Positions 11,101-23,100 of a DNA stretch of 64,000 nt are shown here, piece after piece. The position numbers were made by a program, and so were the translations under genes. The stretch comes from Culex pipiens pallens. Lineage: Eukaryota; Arthropoda; Insecta; Diptera; Culicidae. Below the pieces are notes generated by a model, which was not told where the DNA came from, did no database searches, and was given only the letters and a program-made list of their open reading frames with translations. The stretch's first letter is position 1. The number at the start of each line of letters is the position of its first letter. The DNA lies in the NCBI RefSeq assembly GCF_016801865.2, contig NC_068937.1, positions 3,993,940 through 4,057,939 on the forward strand. Direction: 5' to 3'.

Positions 11101-14100
11101 CAACTTGGGTTGTTGCTGAATACATATTTCAACGAGAGTGGCAACAGCGCGGCAACAAATAAATTGTGCAAAAACCTATCCCTGGCCGCCGCCGCCGTCC
11201 ATGGCCAAAAGGTATAAACTAAGGTAGGGGCGTCAATTGTTGGAAAAGTTGATTTTTTCAAATTTGTTTACAGAGTCGAAACTTGAGTGACTAATGCAAA
11301 ATAATATTGTTTTAAGGGAGCAAATTTGATATTCCCTGGAGATGGAGCCACACGTTGCCGTCGTTTCAGGGCTATTTGCAAAGATGATTTCCGATGTTGA
11401 TATATATCACACATTTATTTTATATTTATATACTTGTGTTGATAGAAATCACAGTTTTTATAATATGTAAAATTGCAAGATGTTGAATTTTTTTATTTGA
11501 GTCTCAATATTCTTGTTCGTGAAATCTGTTAGGAACAGGTTTAAACCCGTTTGATATTAGGGATGAATAGTTAGTTTTTTTGTAACTCTTCTAGGTTGTT
11601 TAATACTTCCAGACTCCAGTTATGTGTAAGCCAGTTTAGTAATGCTATCAGAATCTCTGATTTCAATTCAAGTGGTATACTAACCATTCTGAATTGTCAT
11701 AAAATCCATAGAGTCTCGATCAATCAATAATGAAATGATATCGGACAAAATTCGTTAATCTGTTGAACTAACGGTTTTCGGATTATGGTTGTATCGATCA
11801 TTGTTGCGAATCGAGGATCTACTGGAGTTTTGACGATCAAACAGAGCCTAACATTTCAAAAGGACACACAGGTGTGAACAGGATTGTGTCTCTTTCACTC
11901 AAATGATAGTTTACATAAGGTATGATAGGGATACACTCTTGTTTGCAAAGCTTGTGTGCCCTAATGAAATGGAAGGCACGAAATAGTCGTTTTAACAACG
12001 AGTGTTCAAATTGTAAAATATGAACGTTTCATTAATGTTTATTGTTTTTGGAAGCAGCAAGACAGGTTTAACAAATAGGTAAAGGGATGTTTGGCTTTGT
12101 AATTAAAATTTCGGGGATTTGAGATTCAAGTTACTTTCAGACAGTTTAGTTGAGGTTGTTGATTCAAGTTAGTTAGTTTTCTGAAATGAATAATTGGACA
12201 TAAATGATCAGTTAAATTAAAGTTAGTTGCAATGTACGACAAGACTACTGACGGACGCGACAGGACGAAGCCCTGAAAAATTGCCCTTGACAAGTTAGTT
12301 TTCATCTTTCATCTTCCAGTAAATTTATTTGATTTCCTTTAAATTTGAAATACATCATAGGTTCCCTTTGTATAAATCTCAAATTAGTTTTAGATTAAAT
12401 CATAATTTCATAGTTCCTTTATTCAGTTTTAGTAAGAAGTTAGATTAACGTAACTGCTCATGTCATCCAAGTTCTTACTACTCACACCTACACTAATTTT
12501 CTTTCACCTTCCCCCTCCCGATCCCCTATATCTTCCGGTGGTGTTCATTTGGTATGCAATACTAGTTCGGCCACTACCCTTTTTTCCACAAGAAACCGGA
12601 CTTGGACTGACTTGAGGCCGCGTCCCCCACCTTGCTCCGTAAAACGAAACGAAAACGAAGATAGCAAATTTGATATTCCAACAATTCGCGACCTGACCCT
12701 AGCCCATAAAGTGCGGTTTGGTTGGGCCGACTGGAAAAGGAAAAAAACGCGCCTTTCCTTCGCGGGGGAGAAAGAGAAAGAAAACTGGCCAAACCCAAAG
12801 CGGAAAACCGACCAAAAAGCAACAAATTAAAAATTCTATTTTCCTGCTGCTCGAGCCCAAGTCGTTAGTGAGTAGTGTGTGTGTTGAAGGAGGCATGAGA
12901 AGAGGGAGGGGAAGGTGTAAGAGATCACGTTTTTGGATCGCGCGACGAAAGTTTTTCCTTTTGCAGGGTATTTTGCCTCACCACCCTCACCCTCTCAAAA
13001 CGACAGAAAAACACTTGTTCGACTCATGTTTTTTTACTTTTTTTCGTGGGGAGGAGGTCGTCCGTTGGTGGAGGTGGTTTTATGCCGCGCCACACACTTT
13101 TGCCTTCGTTTTGGGTGACTTTTGCTTTCTCGACGATTGGGAAGTTGTTGGTTTTGTTGGTGGGTCTCGTGGCGCAGGGGTAGCGGCTTCGGCTGCCGAT
13201 CCCGATGATGCTATGAGACGCGGGTTCGATTCCCGCCTTATCCACTGAGCTTCTATCGGATGGTGAAGTAAAACGTCGGTCCCGGTTTCTCCTGTCTCGT
13301 CAGAGGCGCTGGAGCAGAAATCCCACGTTAGAGGGAAGGCCATGCCCCGGGGGGCGTAGTGCCAATAGTTTCGTTTTTTTTTTTTTTGGTTTTGTTGGTG
13401 GGTGGGTCGAACCTCCACCATGTCTCACCTCTCCTAATCAAATTGAGAATTATTGGTCTGCAAAGTTTTCGGAAGAAACTTTGAATATTCGTTAGTTTTA
13501 TAAAATAAGGTTTAAAAAATACAAGAAATTGGAACGAATTTTTAATCTTGTACAGTCCAGACTGAAAAATGCATTAATTAATTTTTACGGCGATCAACCA
13601 TTAAAATTTGCCTAAAATGGGGTCGCAGAACTCGAATTGGATTTTAAAAGTAAGGATGAAAAAATATGACAACAATTTGTTTTTGTTCATGATTCGATTA
13701 TCCAAAGTCCCATAGAAACCTTCGGATAATCGAAACTTCGGATAATCGAGGCTTCGAATAATCGAGTCTGGACTGTAACATCTTTTTATCTATTCATGAT
13801 TTTAAAATCGATTATCGGAAATACGTAGAACGCAACATGTTCAAACATGTGTTAATTTCGTTTAAATTATATAGGGGAACAGCTTGTAATTCCATCGTGC
13901 ACATAATGTTGGCATATCAGCACTTTGACTTTCAGTTACACCTCCTAAACTTTTCCAGAAACTTTTAAAAATATTTGTACCAGCCTGATTGAGTTCATAA
14001 AAAAGTATTTTAAGCAGAAAGTTGCAAGAGATAAAAATTTCAGCATAGGTCGTACATTTATCAAACCAGGTTACCATTTTTTGCAATTCCAAAAAACAAC

Positions 14101-17100
14101 CTCAGTGCTGAAAAGTATAACTTTTCGGCCCTTGTAACGAAAAATATTACTTTTCGATTCAGTTTTTTTTTTTTTTTGGTAGAGAAAAGTAGGCCGTTTT
14201 GTCGTTCAAGAATGAAAAGAAAGTCAGTAGTTTCACGACGGAATTGCAAAAAAATATGTTTTTCTTAAAGTTTTTAGTTTATTTCCTACTTGTGGACACA
14301 AAAATTCAAAAATTTCCAAAAATGACCGATTTTTTTTATCAAAAATGCCAAACTATATGTTTAACAATGTATCCCAAACTGCACATGTTTTTCTTAAAAA
14401 AAAAAGAAACTTTTAGCAGAGCGAGTTGTGGCGCTATAACCACGGCAGAGAGAGTCCAGGGCATTCGTGGAAATACAATGTCCCATCCCAGAGGGTCCCG
14501 GAGTACCAAACCTTCTTAGCATGGTGCTCCCAACGAATACAACCAAATCTAGGAGCGTATGGTGGTGTGTCCCCACGCTTCTTCCTTCCCTGTCGATTCA
14601 GAATTGTGTTGTTGTTCGAACACTCAGTGCTCAAACTCAACCCAATTACGAGTCCTCTCTGCGATACGGCTTTACGCAGTAGGCCTGGCCGCTTTAACGC
14701 TTGTGATGTTTCAATGCATTCCGATGCTATGGCGCACTACAAATGTTAATAAATGACAAGAAGAGTGCTAGGCGTCATCTAACCTAAGGCACTCTCCAGG
14801 ATCCCTTCGAAAGATTGGCTGCGCTAGGGTCTGATTAGATTAGATTAGAAAAAAAAGAAACTTTTAGCAATTATTTTCTTAGCCCCCTCATTTTATGTGG
14901 CAATTTTGAAGGGAGGGAGACAAAAAATAGATAAAGTTTGTACTTACTTGAGCAAGTACAAATTTCATTTAAAAGTTTTGTACCTCGGATCTGGTCGAGG
15001 TCGAGATGATGTCCAAAAACTTTTTTAAATATTTGCATCGCCCTTATGGTACTTTCTAAAAATTGTAAAATATCGATGTATTTTTTGTCGGTCCTAAAAT
15101 TCAAAATTTCCAAAAGCTAACAAGTGCCCAATTTTTATTTTAAATACAAAATACACGTTGTGTAACTTTTTGAACTATGTATGTAGAATAATTGGCTGTA
15201 TATCTGTCACATGTAACAACTAATTGAATAAGTATGTTCTTTTTTTCAAGTAGTAATGTTCTGCTATATATTTTATTCTGCAATATTTGCGATACTTGAA
15301 TACATTGCTTTGGCTCAATTCTCTACGAAATCAGCCGACGAGGCGCATTTTTTGTATTTTTTTTTTCTTTGGCTCAATCTTTTTGGGGGTCAACATACTA
15401 ACATTCAATAAGTTCAAATATTTAATATTATTCAATATTGCTCTTTTAAAATTTAAGAGGATAATGTAGTTTTAAAAATATTTTTTTTCGAAAAAATCAG
15501 AAAACATTACAAATGTTTATTTTTTTTGTTAATTTGTTTTTTTCGATGAGACATAAAAAACTTTTTTTTGTTTTGTTTTCTTTTATTCGCTGTATTTCAG
15601 AAAATAATCTTTAATGTCTCTTAGGCAATTTCATTGAGAATTTTCGAAAATAATATTTTTAGTTCGACTGTTCCTGATTGAAGACTACTTCAAAGAATCG
15701 GAAAACTAGATTTTTTTTTTCAGTTTAAACTTTAAATGGATATATCTTGAAAACGTTGCAACGTTGAAATTTGTATAGTGCTTTTCGATTTTACATAACA
15801 AATTTAAGTCAAAAACTGTTTTCGAGTAAAATCTCAATAGGCAACGTTTTTGTTCATGGCTCTTTGTCCCCTAAAACAAATCAAAAAATCTCATAAAAAA
15901 TAGAAAAAAAAGTTTATTTTAAAATCGGCAAAAATGTTTGCAGCGTACGATTTTTGTCAGAATAGTCGTCATCCTACAATTACTCCGAAGACACCAAACC
16001 GATCCAAAAATTCCTTCAAAAGAAACAGATTTCCGAATATTTGCGTACCATTTTTGTATGAACAACCGACCAAATTGTACGGAGCCTTGTATGAATGACA
16101 CAAAATGGCTTCTTTGGTCATATGGAAGGCCCCCAAAAAGTTTGAGCAAAATCAAACAAAACAAAAAATTAAAATGCAAAATCAAACAAAACAAAAAATT
16201 AAAATGCAAAATCAAACAAAACAAAAAATTAAAATGCGAAATCGGACGATTTTGTAGAGAATTACATACTTAACTACTTGTCCCTGGGCATGAGTAGAGA
16301 TCTCAACGCCGTTAGCAATGTTGGCTTAAAAATAAAATTCATTGGATAATATCACCCTCCCCCCAGCCAACATTTTTGCCATGCGAAGCGGGCCTCTAAC
16401 ACTGTGTCTAGGTAACACCTAGCTAGGAGCGATCAGTGGACAAACACAAGAGGTGATCTCAGGGTCGATTAGGAGTTCATGAAGCAAATTAGTCGTCTCC
16501 CACCCCTTTTAAATTGAAAAATGAACTCTGAAACCAGCGTCTACTCACAACAACAGAAACCGAGGCCTCTTCTAGGCATTGTAGGGTCTAAATTACTGCT
16601 TGCCATACAATTTTGAAATCAATGATTAGAGTATTTAGGATAATTATTTTCAACATTACAATATTTATCTGTTTGTTATCTCCACATTACTTTCTATAAC
16701 AGGTTTTAAAAAGAATACTTTCTGTTGTTACATAAGCCTTTTGCTTGTTCAACAGACAATTTAGAAATGTTAGGTGTTAAGCGGAATTAAGCTAGACCAT
16801 TTAGAAATTTAGAAGTGCATTTAGATTTAGGCACACTTATTTGAACCATGAGCTTCAGTTTTATTTTTATTATTATTTAGAGAAGATTTGTAGGGTTTAT
16901 TCTCCCTAATGAGTTCGTTCCTTAGAAATTAGGAGAAAAAAGATACTGCCGCCACCTTTGTTTAATATTTGCAGGTACCCAGCTTCATCAGCGGAGCTGG
17001 TCAAAGGATGACCAGGTCAAATTCGTTACTGACCAATTCCGACATCAACTGGCGAAGGTGATCTAGGACATCTGACGGCGGTTGCGGGGTCGTCCTTTCA

Positions 17101-20100
17101 AAAGCTAAGTAACAAATCAGTAAAGTAATCGTATTACAGGCCTGCCTATTATGGTCATGTTGAATACGATTAACTACAACACTAACCATTTAAACTTTCA
17201 GCAAACAAGACTTATGACGGACGTGACAAGACGAGGGCCTGTTAAGCTTTTAAACATTGTTTTCTGTTGTTTTCTTTGCTTCTGATAATTAATTACTTTC
17301 GTTGATTGATTGTAAACCTCAACATATAAATTCATTGTGATAACTTTGCGTTTGTTGGGATGGTTTAATAATCGGTTAGTAAAGGTCCATTTGTGCGTGG
17401 ATAGTGTACTCCGTTCGCTAGGGTTCCTTGGAGTCAGTTCTGTGGGGTTTAACAGTCTCGACAGTTTAAACCTATAGCGCTGATTTTGGGAAGCTCGTGC
17501 GAACGGGGTTTTTAATGAACATTGGGGGCGGCGATTGAGCACGAAGTTTCGATTTAGCTTATTTACATCATTACACGATTACATACTCTCACAAACACAA
17601 TCTCATTTTAACCTACCCAATCATGTCCTCAATCCCCGCTCCCATGGAGTGCGAGCGATCCGCATGTGATTGACACGACCATTACCGTTCCTGTACACAA
17701 CCGGACTTGGACTGACTTGATCCTGGCTATCCCACCTCGATCCGCAAAAAAAAAAAAAAAAAATTACATACTTAACTACTTGTCGATGTGCCTTTCCAGC
17801 AAAGATGCTATGGGAAGGACTTGTTTGAAAGATACAATTCAGGACTCAATTTGATGTAATCTAAATGCTTTCGGGCAACTCGAAGAACTTGAAAGTTATT
17901 AGTTGTCTTATAACTCTAAGTTTAAAACAAATTATTCAGAAAGTAAAAACTTAACCTCTCAAAATAAACTCCAAAAGACAGCAACAACAAACAAAATCAA
18001 AAAGCAGTAAAAATGCCGGCTTATCGTAATCTAACCTCTTCTCTTTTGACCGTCAGATAAGCTAAGTAGCGTCGACGACGACAACAGTAAAAATTGACTA
18101 TAGCTAACCTTTGCCTTGCCTTTGTGTCCCAACAAGAGTCGATTACTGACGTCGTCGTTGTCACACATGGATCTTTTTTTTGCGCTAATCGTCCACGGCT
18201 ATTGACATCGGAGGTTTCTGTCATGATGATGGAACGGACGCATATAAAAAAAAAGTGCTTCCGTGCGGACTCTCGGTTCTTTCCACTTGAACGAGGAGGA
18301 GACTTGTTTAAGTCTCTCTCTCTTTCTTTTCATATGAACAGCAATTCGCAATGATTAATACTATGTGTGATTGGGAAGAGGCAGTGATTCACGTTGACAG
18401 AAATAACGTATAGAGCATTTTCACTGTAAGGGAATTTTGTTTAAGTTCATTGCATTTTTTAAAGAATTAAACTGAAACCAAATTTCTCGTTTATTTCTCC
18501 AGATGTCGCCAGTTCTACGTGCAGCGGCACCCATGGGTTCCGGCGTACCAGGCCGTCATCACGTTCTTCGTCATCGCCAACTTCACGATGGCCACCTTCA
18601 TGGATCCCGGCGTCATACCGAAAGGTGAGTTTTAAAACTCAAATTTCCCTGCAAAAAAAATCCCTCCAATTATCACCTTGACCGAGTTATATAAAAAAGT
18701 TCCAGCTTCAAGCCGGGCATCGTCGTCGCTTCAAACGTGCCCGGTTTGATAAATTCGATAATTATCCATTAGCAATTAGCCAGCCGGCCCATTTGCATGT
18801 GTTGCTGCTTGCTTGCCTCCTCTTCCACGTTCAAACTCGTTTGAAGTCGCAGCTTTGTTTTCAGTGTCGATCTCGGCAGCAAATGACCTTGCTCGTTCGC
18901 TGATTACGTGAGGGTTTCCTCGTTTTTCAATTTGTTAGGAACGATTTGCTAATTAACGGGAACCAGTTTCGTTTTCGTACGAGCAAATTTGTGTCTTTCG
19001 ATTCGCGACGTAATTTCACGAAGTTTGACACGTCGCACGCAAAATTAGGTGGTCCGACCGGTCACCGGAACCGGTTCCGGGTTGACGATCCGGAACGGTC
19101 CGGGTGGTCCTCCGGACCGTGCGACGTGTCAAACTGCGCGGTTTTCAACAGGGAATTTAATGTCGCTACTTTTCCCCCAACAGCCCCGCCCGACGAGGAC
19201 CGCGAGGACGAGTTCCGGGCGCCGCTGTACAAGAACGCCGAAATCAACGGCATCACGGTGCGCATGAAGTGGTGCGTCACGTGCAAGTTTTACCGGCCGC
19301 CCCGGTGCTCGCACTGTTCCGTCTGCAATCACTGCATTGAGGTATGAAGTTTGAAATTTTTAGATGTTGAATGAAAAATTTATGAGTTTTATTTTTGTAG
19401 ACGTTTGACCACCACTGCCCGTGGGTGAACAACTGCATCGGTCGGCGGAACTATCGCTTCTTCTTCTTCTTCCTGATCTCGCTGTCGATCCACATGTTGA
19501 GCATCTTCTCGCTGTCGCTGATCTACGTGCTCCAGAAGGAGAAGGACAAGCTGACCGAGGTGGAACCGATCGTGGCGTAAGTTTCACCAGAATCAAGTTT
19601 TAGATTGAATGTTAAATTTAACAATTTTCGTAGCATGATCCTGATGGCCATCGTGACGCTGCTGGCGATCCCGATCTTCGGCCTGACCGGGTTCCACATG
19701 GTGCTGGTGTCGCGGGGGCGCACCACCAACGAGCAGGTCACCGGCAAGTTCAAGGGTGGCTACAATCCGTTCTCGCGGGGCTGCTGGAACAACTGCTGCT
19801 ACACCCAGTGCGGTCCGCAGTATCCCAGGTGAGTTACGGTAGAAAAATCGCGAAGTTTGACACGTCGCATGGCCGATTTGGTGGACCGACCGGTCACCGA
19901 AACCGGTTCCGGGTTGACGATCCGGAACGGTCCGGGTGGTCCAACCGGGCATGCGACGTGTCAAACTTCATGGTTTTTGGTGAGGAATGCAGCTGTGGCA
20001 TTGACACCGGTTTAAATTGCAGTCTGCTGAAGCCGCAAAAGTACGTTGCCCGGCGGTCCAACAAGGAGAACCAGTCGATCAGTACGATCACGAACGACGG

Positions 20101-23100
20101 GGGCCCGGGTGGTGGCGGCAGTGGCAACGGCTCCGGCCGCCATCTCAACTCGCAGCAGCAAGCGCTGAACCCGGGAGGCTCCGGTGGCGGCGGCCAGGGC
20201 ATCTATGATAATAGTCGCCACACGCAGGTAAAAACCTATATGGACCATGGCAATGGTCACGGTATTCGTACGGTCGGATCCAGCCACTACAGCAAGGTAC
20301 GTAGATTTGTTTTTAGTTTTCTATCACTTCTTTCCTCCGTAAAATAGTGCTTTTTGAATGCTTTTTAAAACACTCACTATTGTTTATTTAATTTCGATTT
20401 CCCGATTTCGTTTCCCAAACCTTTCGTTGTATATTTATTTGGTTTCTTTTTCTTTTTTTATTTCGGTTTTGTAGTTGACAGAGCGATCCATAGTGTGAAC
20501 ACTCTGAAACCCCCATAAACAAAAATACTTCAAGAAAATTTGTACAGAAACAAACCCCTTGCTAAATATCACCAATACACACACACAAAACACGCATTCG
20601 CTCTGCAACTGCGCGAAAAGTTCTCACGCACACACACACTCAAAACAAAAACAAGGTGCTCCTGACGCGATTCCCGTTTGCCGCAAACGTCGCGTGTGTG
20701 CGCACACGCATGAAAGAGAAAGAAAAAAGAGACGCCGCGTCGGCTGTGTGGATGTGAGAGTGCCCAAAAAAAATGAGAGAGAAAGAGAGTCCTCAGTTAG
20801 ATCTACCCACTACTTACCGATACATCTCAGTTCGATTTCGAATTTTAACTTGTAATATTTAACATAAACAAAGAGCGTTTAATTTGTTTTTAAGAACAGA
20901 AATTGTCCAAGTACTGACCCGCCGGATGTTCGCCGTCCGGAGCAAGATTTATTTAAAATAGTATTTTGTTTCTGAGTTGAAATAAATATTTCTTGCAAAT
21001 TACAAACAAAATGGTTTTTCTTTTTGAGTACCACAATTTTTGGTCCCGCCCTCTCTCACAAATAAAAAATACAGTATCAAAATACGTGTAACTCTCTGTG
21101 GCCGGGTCGTACTCACGCGTCTTGGTGGTTTCTGGTTTCTCACTCTTTCACTCACTGTGCTCTCACTAACACACGCAAACACGCGATCGAGCGCGCGCGA
21201 TCGCTCTCTGCTCTCACCTTAACCTTGAATGTATGTGTGCGCACTCACTCTCTTCTCTCACGCGCTGCTCACTAACACTTGCTTACACCATCGCAGTCAC
21301 ACTCTTCCACTTGCCTGGAGCGGTTTCTTTTATTTTTATTCTTTAAGTTTTTGATTTGCATTTTTTTAGTTTGTAAGCTTGAAATTTACTGAAAAAAATA
21401 ACAAACTCTCTACCTTTTTCTGCGATTTTACATTGGATTATCTCTCTCTCACAAAATCAAAATTCTCACATTTTTCTCTCTCTCTCTGTATTTTCACCGT
21501 TCCCCCATTCTCTCTATCCCCCTCTAACATTTAGATCTCATACTCTCTCGAATCATTTTTGAACTCTAAAAACACGTTGTTTCACGACAAGGAGGTAACC
21601 ACCATCATACTAAAAAAACAAATCAAAAAATCAAGCGCATCGCATCATTTCTCTCTCGCTCTCCCTCTTTCTCTGAACAAAAAAAAAATGCTTGGTGTTG
21701 AGATTTTTTTTAAACAAGCGAGTGTGGTGCCGACAAAAAAAAATCGGTTTGGTTTGTGTTTTCCGTGTGTATTTCCGTTTGTGGCTGTCCCCTTTTGCGG
21801 TAATAATAACAAAGAAAAAAGCATGTGCAAAATGAGCTGCTTTTTTGACGAATAAAAAAAATAAGGTCGTCCCGAGTGTCCTGTCTTGTCTGCCTTGGCT
21901 TGTTTCCAATTTTCCAAGTCCCGATTTGCGAATTGAGATGTTTAGTTTGTTCCGCTTTCCAAAAGTCCCCCAAATTTCCGAAGTTTTGACGGGGGCAAGG
22001 TAAGTTCCGTACTCTTTGAGACAGTGTTTAGAGACCACCTCTAGCTCCCGTCATTTGCAAATTACGTAGCGTTTTATTCCATTTTCAACGAACAAGCTTG
22101 ACGGTTAATTTAACGCAGTAGGGCTGGCCAATTTAAAAAAATACGTAATTTGTGGATGCCGCCCTCAGTAGTTCGGCTGTGATCCCGTCGTTAGAGCCAA
22201 CCTTAGAAGACGAAACGTGTCCTGACCCCACTCCCCCTCCCCTTCCAGTTCCTCAAGACTCAAGCAGGCCCGATCATGATTCCGCGGAGAGCTTCCGGCT
22301 CCTCCTTCTCGACGCTCCGCTCCGGCAGCAGTCTGGACAGCCTGGATCTGACCATCTACAACGGGGCCGCCCACCTGGGGGCGCTGCACCGCGTCAGCCG
22401 GCACGGCCAGCACCAGTTCAAGCTGCAGCTCGCGGCCGACGGGTCCACCTCTTCCGTGGCCCACTCCCGCGGCGACGATTCCGACGATAGCTTTTTCGCT
22501 TACACTAAACGCTTCGCTGCTTCTGCTGCCGTGAATGGTGTTGGCGGCGTGAAATCGTGAAGTTTGACACGTCGCATGGTCGGGGAGGTGGTCCGTGGCC
22601 GCCACCGGATGTTCCGGGTTGCAATCCGAAACGGTCCGGGTGGTCCACCGAGGCATGATGGGTGTCAAACTTCGTGGTTTTTCGAGCGCTATCACCCGCT
22701 CTGCTTCGGTGAATGATTTGACGCTTGTGTACATATGTTTATGTAAAATATAGTTTTTTTTATTCTCTGTCTACTTTATCCGTTGTGTGAAACATACATT
22801 TAAGAAACTAACAAAATAGGTTGAAAAAACAGCGATCTTTCACAAACTTGTTTACTTTTTCACTAACGCTCCCTTTGCATCCACAGCTATCGCCGGGTCG
22901 GGACGGGTCCGACATTGACATGGAACCGCAGGGCACCCAGAGCCGGGACTGCGAGCCGACGCCGCCGCTGCAGCGGCACGGTTCCAAGAGTAACTTCTTC
23001 CTGCCCCCGATGGACGGCAACGGGGGCATGAACATGAACGGCGGCCAGGGAGGAGCTCAGGGTGGTCAAAACGGGGGCGGAGATTCCCCGCGGCAGCACA

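Larger units (their letters stand above)
2243..18502 (+). other. Zdhhc8 intron 1, 16.3 kb, insertion-rich
   Basis: The intron opens with GTAAGT at 2243 and closes with a pyrimidine-rich CTCCAG before 18503. No conserved coding sequence was recognised inside; the short ORFs fall in repeats or chance open frames. Parts outside the listed elements (for example 6180-7900, 8700-9000, 9800-10500, 14900-16100 and 17800-18500) are AT-rich, with homopolymer runs, CA/GT tracts and fragments of repeat families seen elsewhere in the window. Nothing else could be assigned there. Confidence 0.8.

Noticed and set aside
12718..13248. A 176-codon plus-strand frame and its overlaps
   Set aside because: It runs into the tRNA-like head of the SINE and has low-complexity composition without similarity to known proteins.
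13166..13250. Functional tRNA gene
   Set aside because: A and B boxes are present, but there is no pairing acceptor stem, and the unit is flanked by a target duplication as a SINE.
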